Shown: positions 32,963-42,682 of the stretch, one piece after another
Position numbering within the stretch: the first letter of the stretch is position 1
Layout of the letters: each line of letters starts with the position of its first letter
Source: a virus
DNA: 64,000 nucleotides
Virus record (IMG/VR): IMGVR_UViG_3300026484_000053
Location: 62,001 to 126,000 of that record
Strand: one strand, 5' to 3'
Notes under the pieces: generated by a model
What the model saw: the letters and a program-made list of their open reading frames with translations, nothing else
Database searches by the model: none
Told to the model about the DNA's origin: nothing
Program-made: the position numbers and the translations under genes

Positions 32963-34402
32963 ATGAATATTACAGTAGCAGGAGATGTTTACTTAGAAGA
33001 CGATACGTTAGTAGATTGTAAAATCGAAGTATTTGTTAAAACAACTTTAACAGGTTGGAGTGACATCAGAGATACAGAAGACACTTCTTACAATATAAAC
33101 TTAGGAGATCCTGATATTTCAGGTCAGGACAATGTACTTAAGATAACTAACTCCAGCACTGAATCTGTTCTTTTAGCTGCGTACTACCAAGGTTCTCGCA
33201 CAGACAACGACAATATACCAGATCAATTTTGCTATTATTTCTTTAACCTTGATGGTTCAGATCTTTATTTAAATGACTTATATCTTAAACCTTTACAGGC
33301 TATAGATTGTTCTTTATGGAATATTCCTGATACTCTTAATGTAAATGATGTACTTGTAGCAAAAAACGGTGCGACTAATGAAGAGTCTTATGTTAAAGAT
33401 GGTAAAACTTACTGGCACAAAAAATATTACGGATCTGAACTCGTTTATAACTTCGTCGGTACGTCTTTAACTGAATACAGGTTCTGGTACGACGACGAAG
33501 ATGAAGACGAGTACAGTACTACTAATGTGCACGTTCTTACTAGAAGTGGAGATATACATGTAGACATTCGTACTACTGATTATCTTGGAAGAACTAGAGA
33601 ATGTCATGACTCGCTAGAGATATATCACACAGCTTTTGCTTGCTTTAATAACAATAATCCTACTAAGAACCAAGAACTCGTAGTTACGTCATGTGCTGGA
33701 AGTACAACTGACTTCTCTGTAGACTATGTTATAGACGGAGAGTATTACAATACAGAAGATGTACAGATATTTGAATTAACAAAACACGACATAAAAGCTA
33801 CTCAGTACGTACACTTCTTTAATGGTTACGAAGATATAACTCTTGAATTAAGTAAAATAATCCAGATGACTAACATACCTCCTGAAATGGATCTTGTAGT
33901 TACAGAACCTTTAAACGACACGTTGCTTTATAAATTCGAGCATAACGGTACAGATGAAGATGGAACTATACAGCATACTCAATATGACATTTATAAGAAT
34001 GTTAAGTCCAGTGATGGAGAAGATAACTGGACTCTGTTCTACAGTACAGGTAAAACGCAACCGCAAGACTTCGAATATGATTTTAGTGCCGACATTGCAG
34101 AAATGCGTGTCGTTGTACAAGTATGGGATGATTCAGCTGCACAAGTACAACAAGAATATGAATTTACTGTAGAATGTCCAAGTAAAGGTGTTAGTTTTGA
34201 AAACGTAGACTGGACTAAAAAGATACGAACTATAGATTGGACGCCTAGAGTGATTAAAACACCTTGGTTAGAAAAACGTGTACCAATAGACTTTACAATA
34301 AAAATAACTAAAGTACCTTGGAATATTACAAAGCATCGTTTAGATTGGTCTATTCTAATAAATAAATTAAAGTTTACTCTTCGTAGAAGAGATATATTAT
34401 AG
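32963..34402 (+). CDS. Virion structural protein with Ig-like character, 479 aa
   Basis: No family recognised. It is beta-rich with repeated Asp/Thr/Tyr and internal GYEDITLELSKIIQ and VVVQVWDDSAAQVQQEYEF that look like Ig-like or fibronectin-like domains. The C-terminus has three copies of a W-x-I pattern (VDWTKKIRTIDW, TPRVIKTPW, IDFTIKITKVPW), a short repeat. Its stop abuts the next gene (TAG then ATG). Probably a fibre or baseplate-attached protein. Confidence 0.6.
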   Translation: MNITVAGDVYLEDDTLVDCKIEVFVKTTLTGWSDIRDTEDTSYNINLGDPDISGQDNVLKITNSSTESVLLAAYYQGSRTDNDNIPDQFCYYFFNLDGSDLYLNDLYLKPLQAIDCSLWNIPDTLNVNDVLVAKNGATNEESYVKDGKTYWHKKYYGSELVYNFVGTSLTEYRFWYDDEDEDEYSTTNVHVLTRSGDIHVDIRTTDYLGRTRECHDSLEIYHTAFACFNNNNPTKNQELVVTSCAGSTTDFSVDYVIDGEYYNTEDVQIFELTKHDIKATQYVHFFNGYEDITLELSKIIQMTNIPPEMDLVVTEPLNDTLLYKFEHNGTDEDGTIQHTQYDIYKNVKSSDGEDNWTLFYSTGKTQPQDFEYDFSADIAEMRVVVQVWDDSAAQVQQEYEFTVECPSKGVSFENVDWTKKIRTIDWTPRVIKTPWLEKRVPIDFTIKITKVPWNITKHRLDWSILINKLKFTLRRRDIL

Positions 34403-34408
34403 GAGCTA

Positions 34409-35032
34409 ATGATGGCAGAAATACAAACAGTAGAAGTTACAATAGGCGACAGCTCAGACTTATGGGAATTTTCAAGTAAGGACATACCAGTTCTTGATAT
34501 TAACTGGACAGGATCATGGACTATAGCAGAATCTATTGGCGAAACGCCAGTACTGCAAGGTAACTTAACTAAGAACATTGACATTTTTAATGAAGACTCA
34601 CTAATTAATGAACCGTTAAGAAATTCTTACAAGCTATTCGAGCCAGATGATGAAACAGTGACGTTTAATGATAACGTTCAAGATGGTAGTACAGTTACTG
34701 TTAGTGGTACAGTTACTAAAGACGGTGCAGCAGTGCCATCAAAGTACATTTACATTATTGTTAAAGGTCTATTCGTACCTCATTCAAGAACTATAAGAAC
34801 ACAGTGTGACGTTAATGGTGAATTTTCTGTTCAGCTAAACCTAGACATTACTCTTAAAACTCCTGCAGACTCTTTCTTTATTTTTCAATTAATGCCTACT
34901 GACAGCGAAACGTTACTTGAAAAGACTTATTATCTTACATGCGAAGTTAAACAAGACGACGCAGGTACTATTAAATTTAGAAAAGAGCTGCTTCAACTTA
35001 AACTAAAAATGATTAAGCAAGGTGTGATTTAA
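34409..35032 (+). CDS. Virion structural protein, beta-rich, 207 aa
   Basis: No family recognised. It has a central TVTFNDNVQDGSTVTVSGTV and VNGEFSVQLNLD, typical of a carboxypeptidase regulatory- or Ig-like sandwich, sharing style with the preceding gene. Two ATGs (34409 and 34412) follow AGGAG; the second has better spacing. It is the last gene of the plus-strand late block before the next promoter. Confidence 0.6.
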   Translation: MMAEIQTVEVTIGDSSDLWEFSSKDIPVLDINWTGSWTIAESIGETPVLQGNLTKNIDIFNEDSLINEPLRNSYKLFEPDDETVTFNDNVQDGSTVTVSGTVTKDGAAVPSKYIYIIVKGLFVPHSRTIRTQCDVNGEFSVQLNLDITLKTPADSFFIFQLMPTDSETLLEKTYYLTCEVKQDDAGTIKFRKELLQLKLKMIKQGVI

Positions 35033-35244
35033 CGTTACGCTGCTTAATCAGGCTTATTTAAGATTATAAACTATATAAGCAACACTTATCTTTCAATCCT
35101 CATCTAATGTAATACATTGTTAGTACGATCTAAAATTAACAAATCCAAGTATTAACCTGTAGACCTGACTAACTGTAAAATGCTCATACAGAGAGCATGT
35201 ATATAGATATAAGCAATCTTCATTTTGAAGCAATTTAATACCTG
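35033..35244. other. Gap after the late structural block
   Basis: About 260 bp without an ORF longer than about 60 codons. It holds one 6-bp hairpin (ATGCTC at 35180 with GAGCAT at 35193) followed by T/A-rich bases, and no tRNA cloverleaf was found. It probably carries the end of the structural operon and the lead-in to the promoter at 35245. Confidence 0.4.
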
Positions 35245-35266
35245 TTTAACAATATTATGATATAAT
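35245..35266 (+). promoter_or_regulatory. Bipartite promoter before the nucleotidyltransferase cassette
   Basis: TTTAAC (35245-35250), 10-nt spacer, TATAAT (35261-35266) with TG before it (TGATATAAT). It drives the three-gene cassette beginning at 35296. Confidence 0.65.
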
Positions 35267-35295
35267 AAGACTATAAACAGTATAAAGGATTATTT

Positions 35296-36306
35296 ATGGG
35301 TGGAAATACCAAATGTATAAAAGACGGTGTAGAATATATGCCTAGTAAGTTAAAAGTAAATAAAAACGCTTTAAAAGAGATATCTCAAATACTTAAAGAA
35401 CTTAATATAGAAGAATACTATTCAGGTAGTACGTCACTATTTTTTAATAATTATGATGATATAATAAAGCACAAGCAATATATGGGTGACGTAGACGTTA
35501 TGGTTGACAAGGAAAAAGTTAAATATTACATTAAAGTTATAAGATCTCATCATAAGTACAAATGCGACAATATAAACATTCAAAAACCAGGTAACACTTT
35601 AATAGCTTTATTTAAGTTAGATAGTAGTCCTGAAGATGAGTTAACCCAATTCGATTTTGAGCTACTCGATTTTAAAGATAATAAGCCAACAGAATGGTCT
35701 ATGTTTAGCCACTCTAGTCATATAGAAGATGCAACAATTGTAAAAGCAGTATTTCATAAACACCTTCTAAGAGCTCTTGTTGGTATGAGCCACATTAAAA
35801 AGGCAGTAGTCTTTACACCTAGTAGTACTAAAGAAAATCCAAAATTAAAATCTAAGCAACCACCATACATAAGACTATATAATTTTGGTGTAGATTCTGG
35901 TGTTGGTCAAGCGTATGAGAAAATTAATGATGTAATGTACAGAGAGTTAAGAAAGAATAAAGGTGGAATTAAAGGTGAAGTACAGTATAATAAAGATTTA
36001 GATTATTGTGCAAAGATCGCTTTAGATAAAAACGCTACAAAATGTGATATCATGTCATTAGAAAGAATAATAAAATATGTTCAGCAAAACGAAATATGTA
36101 AAGTACATAAACAGCTCGTATTTTATAGATTTTATGAGATTGTATTTGGTATAGGTTGTCAGGCTCAGCCTATAGAAGACAATGCAGAAGATGATATTGC
36201 AGCAAAATTAAAAGCATATCATTACGTTAGAAAAGCGTGGCAATTAGACGTAGACGAATGCTTAGAAGACACTGTTGAAAAGTATCTAGAAAGAGTATGG
36301 AACTAA
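35296..36306 (+). CDS. Polymerase beta-fold nucleotidyltransferase-like protein, 336 aa
   Basis: Residues 42-67 have the signature of the superfamily: YSGSTSLFF (G44, S45) followed by MGDVDVMVD (D65, D67), that is GS-x(n)-DxD. A third acidic residue may be in FDFELLDF (about 115). The rest is helical. Such proteins transfer nucleotides to RNA, DNA or proteins; the acceptor is unknown. It is the first gene of a cassette with a nuclease and a ligase, so a nucleic acid repair or modification role is likely. AAAGG precedes ATG. Confidence 0.65.
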   Translation: MGGNTKCIKDGVEYMPSKLKVNKNALKEISQILKELNIEEYYSGSTSLFFNNYDDIIKHKQYMGDVDVMVDKEKVKYYIKVIRSHHKYKCDNINIQKPGNTLIALFKLDSSPEDELTQFDFELLDFKDNKPTEWSMFSHSSHIEDATIVKAVFHKHLLRALVGMSHIKKAVVFTPSSTKENPKLKSKQPPYIRLYNFGVDSGVGQAYEKINDVMYRELRKNKGGIKGEVQYNKDLDYCAKIALDKNATKCDIMSLERIIKYVQQNEICKVHKQLVFYRFYEIVFGIGCQAQPIEDNAEDDIAAKLKAYHYVRKAWQLDVDECLEDTVEKYLERVWN

Positions 36307-36325
36307 CGTATGGAACTAACGTATG
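36295..36325 (+). repeat. 13-bp tandem repeat across a stop/start junction
   Basis: AACTAACGTATGG is present twice plus a partial copy. It carries the TAA stop of the preceding gene and an ATG in each copy; the second ATG (36323) begins the next gene. Confidence 0.85.
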
Positions 36326-37327
36326 AAAAATAAACTAATTAGCAGTATTAAAGAAAGTAATTTATCAGATTCTGAACTAGCGTATATTTACAATCAAGTT
36401 ATGTACGTACATGTAGAATCATCTGTAAACTTGTTATTTCAACAATGCTCTGCACACGCAGAGTCTGAAAAAGTTATAAGAGAGTACATTAAGAATTCTG
36501 CTCAGCCTTATAAAGATAAAATACGAGTTATACAATATATCACTACGCATCGTATTGACAAAAACAACTTTTTACAGAATGGCGTAGCGCAAAAACTAAG
36601 TGATTTTTACAGAATGAATTATGCCTGGATTTACAACGTACCGTTCTTTAAAGAATTTGTTAAGTGGCTATCAGAGCTTAAGCTAAATCCACAAGGCCAA
36701 GGTGCTACTGGAGTAGGACGTGGCGAACATTTACTTATTATACTTTGCAAGAATGGTGAATTTGCTACTAAAGGTGACGTTCTTATAGGTAACGATCAGG
36801 TAGAAGTTAAGAATGGCGGCGAAATATACAAAGCACCAAAACAATATCGTGAAATAGAACAAATTATAGAGTTAGAGCTTGGAGTTAAGAACGTGACTAA
36901 TCTAGGTAGATTAGTAAAATGTTTTAATAATTTAGACAGAGACAGACAGTACATCTTAGACATGTACAGTGGCATTTACAAGCATATGTTTAGTGACGTA
37001 CCAGAAGTATATGATAAGATAGATGATATTTTTAACGCTACATTAGATAAAGACGGCAGGTGCTCTAAAGAAGATATACTATTAGCTTTTAAGAGATTAA
37101 ATTTCTCATTATACCAGGAAGAATACGGATTCGATTATTGCGTTTTCTTTAACTTCAAAGACGGAGACGAGATGATCAGTGCAGTACAACATGAAAGCCA
37201 AATCTGTAAAGAAAATGGTTATAAAATAGATGGATTGAACTTTAAAAATGGATATAAAGGCAGTGCTCTAACAATTAAATTAGACGTATCTAGGTCTAGA
37301 AAGGATTATTTAAATGGCAAAAGATAG
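36323..37327 (+). CDS. PD-(D/E)XK nuclease-like protein, 334 aa
   Basis: Residues 132-163 contain the pattern GRGEHLLIILC (E135), GDVLIG (D152) and VEVKNGGE (E161, K163), the classical E-x(n)-D-x(9)-ExK active site of restriction-endonuclease-fold nucleases. Similar proteins occur in T4-like phages beside nucleic acid enzymes. The N-terminal 125 residues are helical. It overlaps the ligase gene by 14 nt, so all three genes are probably co-translated. Confidence 0.6.
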   Translation: MKNKLISSIKESNLSDSELAYIYNQVMYVHVESSVNLLFQQCSAHAESEKVIREYIKNSAQPYKDKIRVIQYITTHRIDKNNFLQNGVAQKLSDFYRMNYAWIYNVPFFKEFVKWLSELKLNPQGQGATGVGRGEHLLIILCKNGEFATKGDVLIGNDQVEVKNGGEIYKAPKQYREIEQIIELELGVKNVTNLGRLVKCFNNLDRDRQYILDMYSGIYKHMFSDVPEVYDKIDDIFNATLDKDGRCSKEDILLAFKRLNFSLYQEEYGFDYCVFFNFKDGDEMISAVQHESQICKENGYKIDGLNFKNGYKGSALTIKLDVSRSRKDYLNGKR

Positions 37328-38603
37328 ATTGGATGTAAGTATTAAAAACGTAGAAAAACTTACTAAAAAACACTCTAAAGAATTAAATGAATATATCTCT
37401 AGTAAAGGTATAATAAAGATAGAAGAGAAAATAGATGGTATTAAAATTAACATTATTAAAGCGCATAACACAGGTGATTTAAAACGTGACTTAAAAGTTT
37501 ACTATAAAAACGATTTACTTATATGGGATGAATTTAATTACCTTTCAGACAGTGATATTAAAATGTTTAGTACAGGTAATGCTCAATTTAAATTCTGTTT
37601 AGATGAAGTGTTACGATTTAATAAAGAAGAAATAAAAAAATTAGAAATTAATACAGAGCTATTCTTTGAATACGTTATGCGTAAGAGTACTTTAAGCCAT
37701 ACTTACACAGAATTATTTAATCTTATTTTTATAAAGGCTACAACTGAACAAGATATGAGTTATTTTAAACAAAGATATCCCATCTACGTAGTGAATAATA
37801 ATTATAAAGCACAGTCGCTTGATTTTATGATAAAAAGTTTAAAACAAGATCTTAAAGAATATAGTTCTGTTTATGGTGGAATCAAAGGTACTGCTGAAGG
37901 TTTTGTTATCAAAACCGATATAGGATTATTTAAATTACAGAAAGAATCTCAAAACGACCAAGAAGAAAGAACTAAAATAAAGAACAAGCACCGTATGGAA
38001 CCTTATGCAGAAGAATTATACTGGTCTCAAGTAAGATCAAGTGCTTTATACTTTATGGAAAATAATAGTCACGTTTTAGCATTACCGTATCATAGTAAAA
38101 AGAATAAGGTACAAGTATTAGATGATATAATGGGTAATGTAAAATTTATAACGCACAAGAGACTGCCAGGAAATAACGGTGCGCTATTCATAGGCAAGTT
38201 TAGAGTACTTACAGTACAACATCTTAAAATAATTAAAGAAGCATATAAGGAATACGATACGTTAACTATATGCGTAGTTACTAGTAAAGACACTAAAAGT
38301 ACTAAAGAATTCAGACTTAGCGTGCTTAATGAAGTATTAAAAAAGAATAATATAAAAGCTAACGTGATTAAACATGGAAGTGGAAATATATTTGGTATAA
38401 TGAATAAAAGTGCTTGCAATATTAATGTTATTGTAGCAGGTACAGATAGAGTAGAAGCTTATAGAGAAACTCTTAAAAATAATCCTGACTTAAGTGTATG
38501 CGAAATAAAAAGAACAGATGAAGATTGTAGCGCTACTAAAGCATTTAAAGATATGAGTCTTGTACCTGAAGAGATCAGGTACAGATATTGCGAGTTCGTC
38601 TAA
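37314..38603 (+). CDS. Nucleic acid ligase-like domain fused to a cytidylyltransferase-like domain, 429 aa
   Basis: N-terminal domain: EEKIDGIK (K39, motif I KxDG), FFEYVM (about 113, motif III), EGFVIK and FKLQK (about 201 and 211, motifs IV and V), matching ATP-dependent DNA/RNA ligases. C-terminal domain: LFIGKFRVLTVQHLKII (about 285) is a degenerate GxFxPxHxGH motif, VIVAGTDR follows and SATKAF (about 410) stands in for the ISSTxxR motif of nicotinamide mononucleotide adenylyltransferases. A ligase joined to a nucleotidyltransferase could couple strand sealing to cofactor or end chemistry. Its last bases overlap the convergent gene. Confidence 0.7.
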   Translation: MAKDRLDVSIKNVEKLTKKHSKELNEYISSKGIIKIEEKIDGIKINIIKAHNTGDLKRDLKVYYKNDLLIWDEFNYLSDSDIKMFSTGNAQFKFCLDEVLRFNKEEIKKLEINTELFFEYVMRKSTLSHTYTELFNLIFIKATTEQDMSYFKQRYPIYVVNNNYKAQSLDFMIKSLKQDLKEYSSVYGGIKGTAEGFVIKTDIGLFKLQKESQNDQEERTKIKNKHRMEPYAEELYWSQVRSSALYFMENNSHVLALPYHSKKNKVQVLDDIMGNVKFITHKRLPGNNGALFIGKFRVLTVQHLKIIKEAYKEYDTLTICVVTSKDTKSTKEFRLSVLNEVLKKNNIKANVIKHGSGNIFGIMNKSACNINVIVAGTDRVEAYRETLKNNPDLSVCEIKRTDEDCSATKAFKDMSLVPEEIRYRYCEFV

Positions 38604-39322
38604 AAGTTCATAATGAATCTGTGCTTATACGCTACGCCAGTCTTACTAGCACTAGTCTTGTATTGCTCCCAACCGAACAGTACGTGGCCTTTCTTAGTTT
38701 TCCATTGTGGAAACTCCTTAACCCATACTATACTTTCATCATTAGTATCTTTAGCATATGCAAAGTTGTATGCAGTATTTCTTAGTAACCACAAGAACGT
38801 ACTCCATCCACTTATTGAGTAATCAGCTAAATCACCTTGGTCGAATACTCTACCGTATGCATTAGTCTCTTCTAACTTAGCTAAGTCTCTCTTGAATGCT
38901 TCTCTAACACCTGGTATTTTCAGTGTCCATTGTTCTTTCTCACCTTTTAGTACAGCTCCATTGAACCATGCACTCCAAGTTTCTTGAGTTGAATCATCAT
39001 CGAACCAACCCCATACGAAGAATGCTACATAGTATGTGGCTTTATTTACTGTACGTTTGTGGAAGTAACCTTGAGGTACTGACTTACTTGGATCGAACAG
39101 GTGATGCACTGGCTTAGTAAGTAGTATTTTAGTACCATCTTCTGATAGCTTTGGATTTCTCTGATTGAATCTCTTCACGAATCTATTGTTATCAAACCAA
39201 TAATTATATACTCTATTTCTAGCCCACTTTCTGAACGGTGATAGCAAATAGAACATCGGAATACCTATTAATTTACTTATTATGTCCCATAGAACTAACA
39301 CTGTGTAGTATACGTATTTCAT
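38600..39322 (-). CDS. Membrane-associated hypothetical protein, 240 aa
   Basis: The first 35 residues (MKYVYYTVLVLWDIISKLIG then IPMFYLLSPF) form a probable membrane segment. The C-terminal half is Trp-rich with FLWLLRNTAYNF, which resembles a recurrent phage protein family (DUF7338-like by memory). The start is ATG 39322 with AAGGGAG upstream and a 4-nt overlap with the preceding stop (ATGA); a longer start at 39343 is less well supported. It ends the minus-strand fibre cluster. A role in lysis or entry is possible but unsupported. Confidence 0.5.
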   Translation of the reverse strand: MKYVYYTVLVLWDIISKLIGIPMFYLLSPFRKWARNRVYNYWFDNNRFVKRFNQRNPKLSEDGTKILLTKPVHHLFDPSKSVPQGYFHKRTVNKATYYVAFFVWGWFDDDSTQETWSAWFNGAVLKGEKEQWTLKIPGVREAFKRDLAKLEETNAYGRVFDQGDLADYSISGWSTFLWLLRNTAYNFAYAKDTNDESIVWVKEFPQWKTKKGHVLFGWEQYKTSASKTGVAYKHRFIMNF

Positions 39323-39771
39323 GATGGTCTCCCTTCTACCCATAATCTACTCTGCTCAGCACCACTTAATGCTAATATAGCTTGTAGATCTAACTTAGTT
39401 AACTGTTCTACTGAATTATCGCTAGTTACCCAGTTTACCGTAGTCTCATCATCAGGTAGTGCATTAATTGCTCTACTCATTCGATCCTGGCTTTTCTCAT
39501 TACCTTGGAACGACGAACCGTTGAACTCTACTACTATATTATCTACTGCTGTAGCTCGTTCAATTTTCCATTCTTTAAGCCGTTCACCTAATTCACTAGC
39601 ATTTATTTTATCCATATCTGGTGTAGTATAATCTGTGTAGTATGCGTAGTAGTTACCTTCAGCATCTACTGCTATATCTTCAACTTGTTCATATCCATTG
39701 TCTATATGGAACTGTAATAGTTCCCCATTACCTAGGGTAGCTAGTACCCCATCTGTTATTTTAGCTATCAT
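39319..39771 (-). CDS. Fibre assembly-like protein with DUF4376 domain, 150 aa
   Basis: VEFNGSSFQGNEKSQDRMSR and INALPDDETTVNWVTSDNS are the DUF4376 pattern also seen at 27661. It lies 1 nt after the fibre at 39773 and precedes the membrane protein. Likely chaperone or cap of fibre 3. Confidence 0.65.
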   Translation of the reverse strand: MIAKITDGVLATLGNGELLQFHIDNGYEQVEDIAVDAEGNYYAYYTDYTTPDMDKINASELGERLKEWKIERATAVDNIVVEFNGSSFQGNEKSQDRMSRAINALPDDETTVNWVTSDNSVEQLTKLDLQAILALSGAEQSRLWVEGRPS

Positions 39772-39772
39772 C

Positions 39773-42667
39773 TTATTTACCTCCTATGTATGTTATGTTC
39801 AGTGCAGTACCACCATCGCTAATATTTCCGTGTAGTAAGTAATTATCAGAGTCAGCTAAAATAAGATTTACGTGAATAATGTCACCTTTCTTTAATTCAA
39901 GTGTTGTCGTTGTTGTAATTACCGGGTACTTAGCACCATCTTCAGCTTTATCTCTTGAAAAGCCTCCCATACTTTTAATAGACGAGCCGTTTAAGTAAAC
40001 AAGAGTACTAGTCCTACCTACGGTAGTACTTTTATGTCCAAATCTAAAGCGTACTGTTATTATGTAAGTACCGTCTTTTGCGCAAAGCCATAAACCGTTA
40101 GACAACGCATTATGAGTATCTATTGTTGTATCCCAGTTAACTATAGCAGGAGCAGTTAAGTTAGTAGTGCTACGTGCGTTAAGTATAGGTCTATCGATAA
40201 TTTTAACATCGCTAGCTTCAACGTCATTAACTACAATCGTATCAGCTTCCATAGTACCAATAACAGTATCAGCCAAGCTTCTATTATAATCAATATCAAC
40301 TGGTGTTTCACTTGCAACCATAACTGGATGCTTTAAGAACGCTGTTGGTTCTTGTAGTGTTCCTAGTGTTGGTTGTGTTTTGTAGACACTTATGTTGTCG
40401 AAGTATGCTGTGTCGTCATCTCCCGTACCATTCATTTTTAGGATTAACGCTTCCGTTTCATTTTGAGCAACAAATCTTAAATATCCGCTTTCAGATAGAT
40501 TATATCCTGAGATATTTAGTAAAGGATTAACTCCACCCATTGAAGCCTTAACTGTGTATTCTGCACCTATTTCTAGTGTTATATCCTGACTAGCAAAAGG
40601 ATAATCAGTATCATTAGCATTAACAGATAATTGGCCGTTAGACAAACTTAAATTAGCATCATTATTTGCAGTCCACCCGTCAATATCATCGGTAAAACTA
40701 TCTTCAAATATAGCGCCGCCAATAGTATCATATGATTTACCATCAATATTAACTAATCTATTATCATCAGCACTTGTTTTTGTATATAAACCATTCATAG
40801 GCTTCTTATCTTCAAATCTCCAAGTACCATCTGATTTTCTACCAACCCATTTAAGTCCATCACTAACGCCACTAAAATCAATAGTTCCAGTAAACTTTTC
40901 AGTTGAATGCACATACCCTTGACCATCAATACCATTAGTTGTTATAAATGTACCATTTACAATGTTTAGATTCGTGTCGTCAGTTGGTAAATTAAAGTAA
41001 GTATCGTCAGGCGTTGTTGTAGCATTTGTGTCTATGTATCCCATATATAGGTATTGCCCGTTTAGTGCGTTAGTTTGCTCAGATGTGGCAGATACTTCAA
41101 AATACCCATAAGGAAATTGGGATATAATTGCACTGTCAATTTCTGCTGCGGCTGCTAAATTCAAACTATACCCTTCTCCTTGCCTGGCACTGTCAAATAC
41201 TTTCCAATCACCAACATCATCAATCCTCTTAATAACAACATCTCTTAACTTAACCTCTTTACCATTAACATCTTTAGTAACAATCTTATTACCAGCACTA
41301 CCTGTACCAATATAAGTACCTATTGTAAATGTTTCTGATTTACATTTGTAATACATCATTATCACCGAATCTGCTATATTTTCTGCACCTGACTGTGGTA
41401 CAGCTATGCTTGTCTCAGATACAGTGTACCTTTTGTTTGCTGGGTTAAGTAGTTTGTTGTCCACATTAGCTTCTAGATAGCCATATTCTCTGTAACTTGC
41501 GAGCCAAGACCTATCGTCATTTAAACTTTTACTCACCCAGTAACCCAACTCAACCCCAGCACTATGACTAATCTGATGTCCAGCAATACCACTTCCAAGA
41601 TACATTATCATACCTTCTTTAGTAACAGGATTGTATGCTTCTACATAGAATTTATTATGTGAAGTCATTCCCCATTTGATATGAGTATATAGTGTTTGGT
41701 ATAGTACATATGTTTCTGCGTCTGCATTTACACTTGTGTCATTATCGTAAACAACCGTAACACCAGAAGCAGTAAACTCGCTTACTTTGTCAGGGTTTGA
41801 ATTTTCAGCAGCAATTGTGTCTGTAAAGATTCTTTTATCTATCCCTCTCAGTCCATCGATAACTCCATTAGAGTTATCTGCACTTTGAATCTTGTAACGA
41901 ACCTTACTAGTATTAGCAACACAGCTACCACTTCCATTACCAGCTACGGGCAATATCGATAGGTTACTAAATGTAGCTGTAGCATCGTCTTCAGGACTAT
42001 ACATTGAACAATATACATCAATACCAGCGTCTTCTGTTAAGGTAAACACTCCGCCTATAGTCCCATTAATGTAAGAAGAATTTACTATTATTCCCTCCGA
42101 ACCTGTACCTTCTAAGTTGGCATACATCATAGGAGATGTGCCTGCAGCCTCCACACTAAGGAAGTATGACCCAGCCGATAGCTGTATAGTTTCTATAGCG
42201 TATGGATAATCAGAATCATCAGCGTTAACACTCAAGACACCTCCGTTTACACTTAAGTTAGCATCATTTACAGCAGTCCAGTTACTAACATCACTTGTGT
42301 CATTACTAGAGTCTATCAAATCAACAGCATCATCAGCAATAACTGCAAATCCACTACCTACTCTTTTATTATAAAAGCCACTTCCATTATTTGGTTGAGT
42401 AAAGTCAACTGAACTAATTCCAGTAGCTATCTCCTGAGTATCTCCATTACCAGTATAAGTAACTACAGCATGGTTCTTAGTCTTTGAAAATCCGTCTATA
42501 CTCGAAGAGCTAGAATTCATAAGAACGTTAGTAACACTCATATTAGGAATCTTACCCTCAACCTTTTGTAATTCAGTTTGAGTAGCAACATCAAAATTAA
42601 GATTTCCAGTACTTACTACGTTATTTTGTACTTTATCTATACCAGTACTTCCCGTTATTTTAGTCAT
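39773..42667 (-). CDS. Tail fibre/receptor-binding protein 3 with fused C1q-like tip, 964 aa
   Basis: N-terminus differs from the other fibres; from about residue 50 (GFSKTKNHAVVTYTGNGDTQ) it shares long blocks with the fibre at 24681 and, later, TFITTNGIDGQGYVHSTEKF with the fibre at 28664. The HIKWGMTSHNKFYVEAYNPV block is conserved (about residue 335). The C-terminal 130 residues (IDTHNALSNGLWLCAKDGTYII and LNITYIGGK) are the C1q-like domain that is a separate gene at the other two loci. It is in the minus-strand baseplate operon. Confidence 0.8.
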   Translation of the reverse strand: MTKITGSTGIDKVQNNVVSTGNLNFDVATQTELQKVEGKIPNMSVTNVLMNSSSSSIDGFSKTKNHAVVTYTGNGDTQEIATGISSVDFTQPNNGSGFYNKRVGSGFAVIADDAVDLIDSSNDTSDVSNWTAVNDANLSVNGGVLSVNADDSDYPYAIETIQLSAGSYFLSVEAAGTSPMMYANLEGTGSEGIIVNSSYINGTIGGVFTLTEDAGIDVYCSMYSPEDDATATFSNLSILPVAGNGSGSCVANTSKVRYKIQSADNSNGVIDGLRGIDKRIFTDTIAAENSNPDKVSEFTASGVTVVYDNDTSVNADAETYVLYQTLYTHIKWGMTSHNKFYVEAYNPVTKEGMIMYLGSGIAGHQISHSAGVELGYWVSKSLNDDRSWLASYREYGYLEANVDNKLLNPANKRYTVSETSIAVPQSGAENIADSVIMMYYKCKSETFTIGTYIGTGSAGNKIVTKDVNGKEVKLRDVVIKRIDDVGDWKVFDSARQGEGYSLNLAAAAEIDSAIISQFPYGYFEVSATSEQTNALNGQYLYMGYIDTNATTTPDDTYFNLPTDDTNLNIVNGTFITTNGIDGQGYVHSTEKFTGTIDFSGVSDGLKWVGRKSDGTWRFEDKKPMNGLYTKTSADDNRLVNIDGKSYDTIGGAIFEDSFTDDIDGWTANNDANLSLSNGQLSVNANDTDYPFASQDITLEIGAEYTVKASMGGVNPLLNISGYNLSESGYLRFVAQNETEALILKMNGTGDDDTAYFDNISVYKTQPTLGTLQEPTAFLKHPVMVASETPVDIDYNRSLADTVIGTMEADTIVVNDVEASDVKIIDRPILNARSTTNLTAPAIVNWDTTIDTHNALSNGLWLCAKDGTYIITVRFRFGHKSTTVGRTSTLVYLNGSSIKSMGGFSRDKAEDGAKYPVITTTTTLELKKGDIIHVNLILADSDNYLLHGNISDGGTALNITYIGGK

Positions 42668-42682
42668 TTAAACTCCTTTATT

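Noticed and set aside
34039-34584. 181-aa minus-strand frame across two structural genes
   Set aside because: Antisense shadow spanning a gene boundary with no ribosome site or family.
35033-35244. tRNA genes in the gap before the nucleotidyltransferase cassette
   Set aside because: Only one short hairpin is present; no cloverleaf or T-loop GTTCRA sequence was found.
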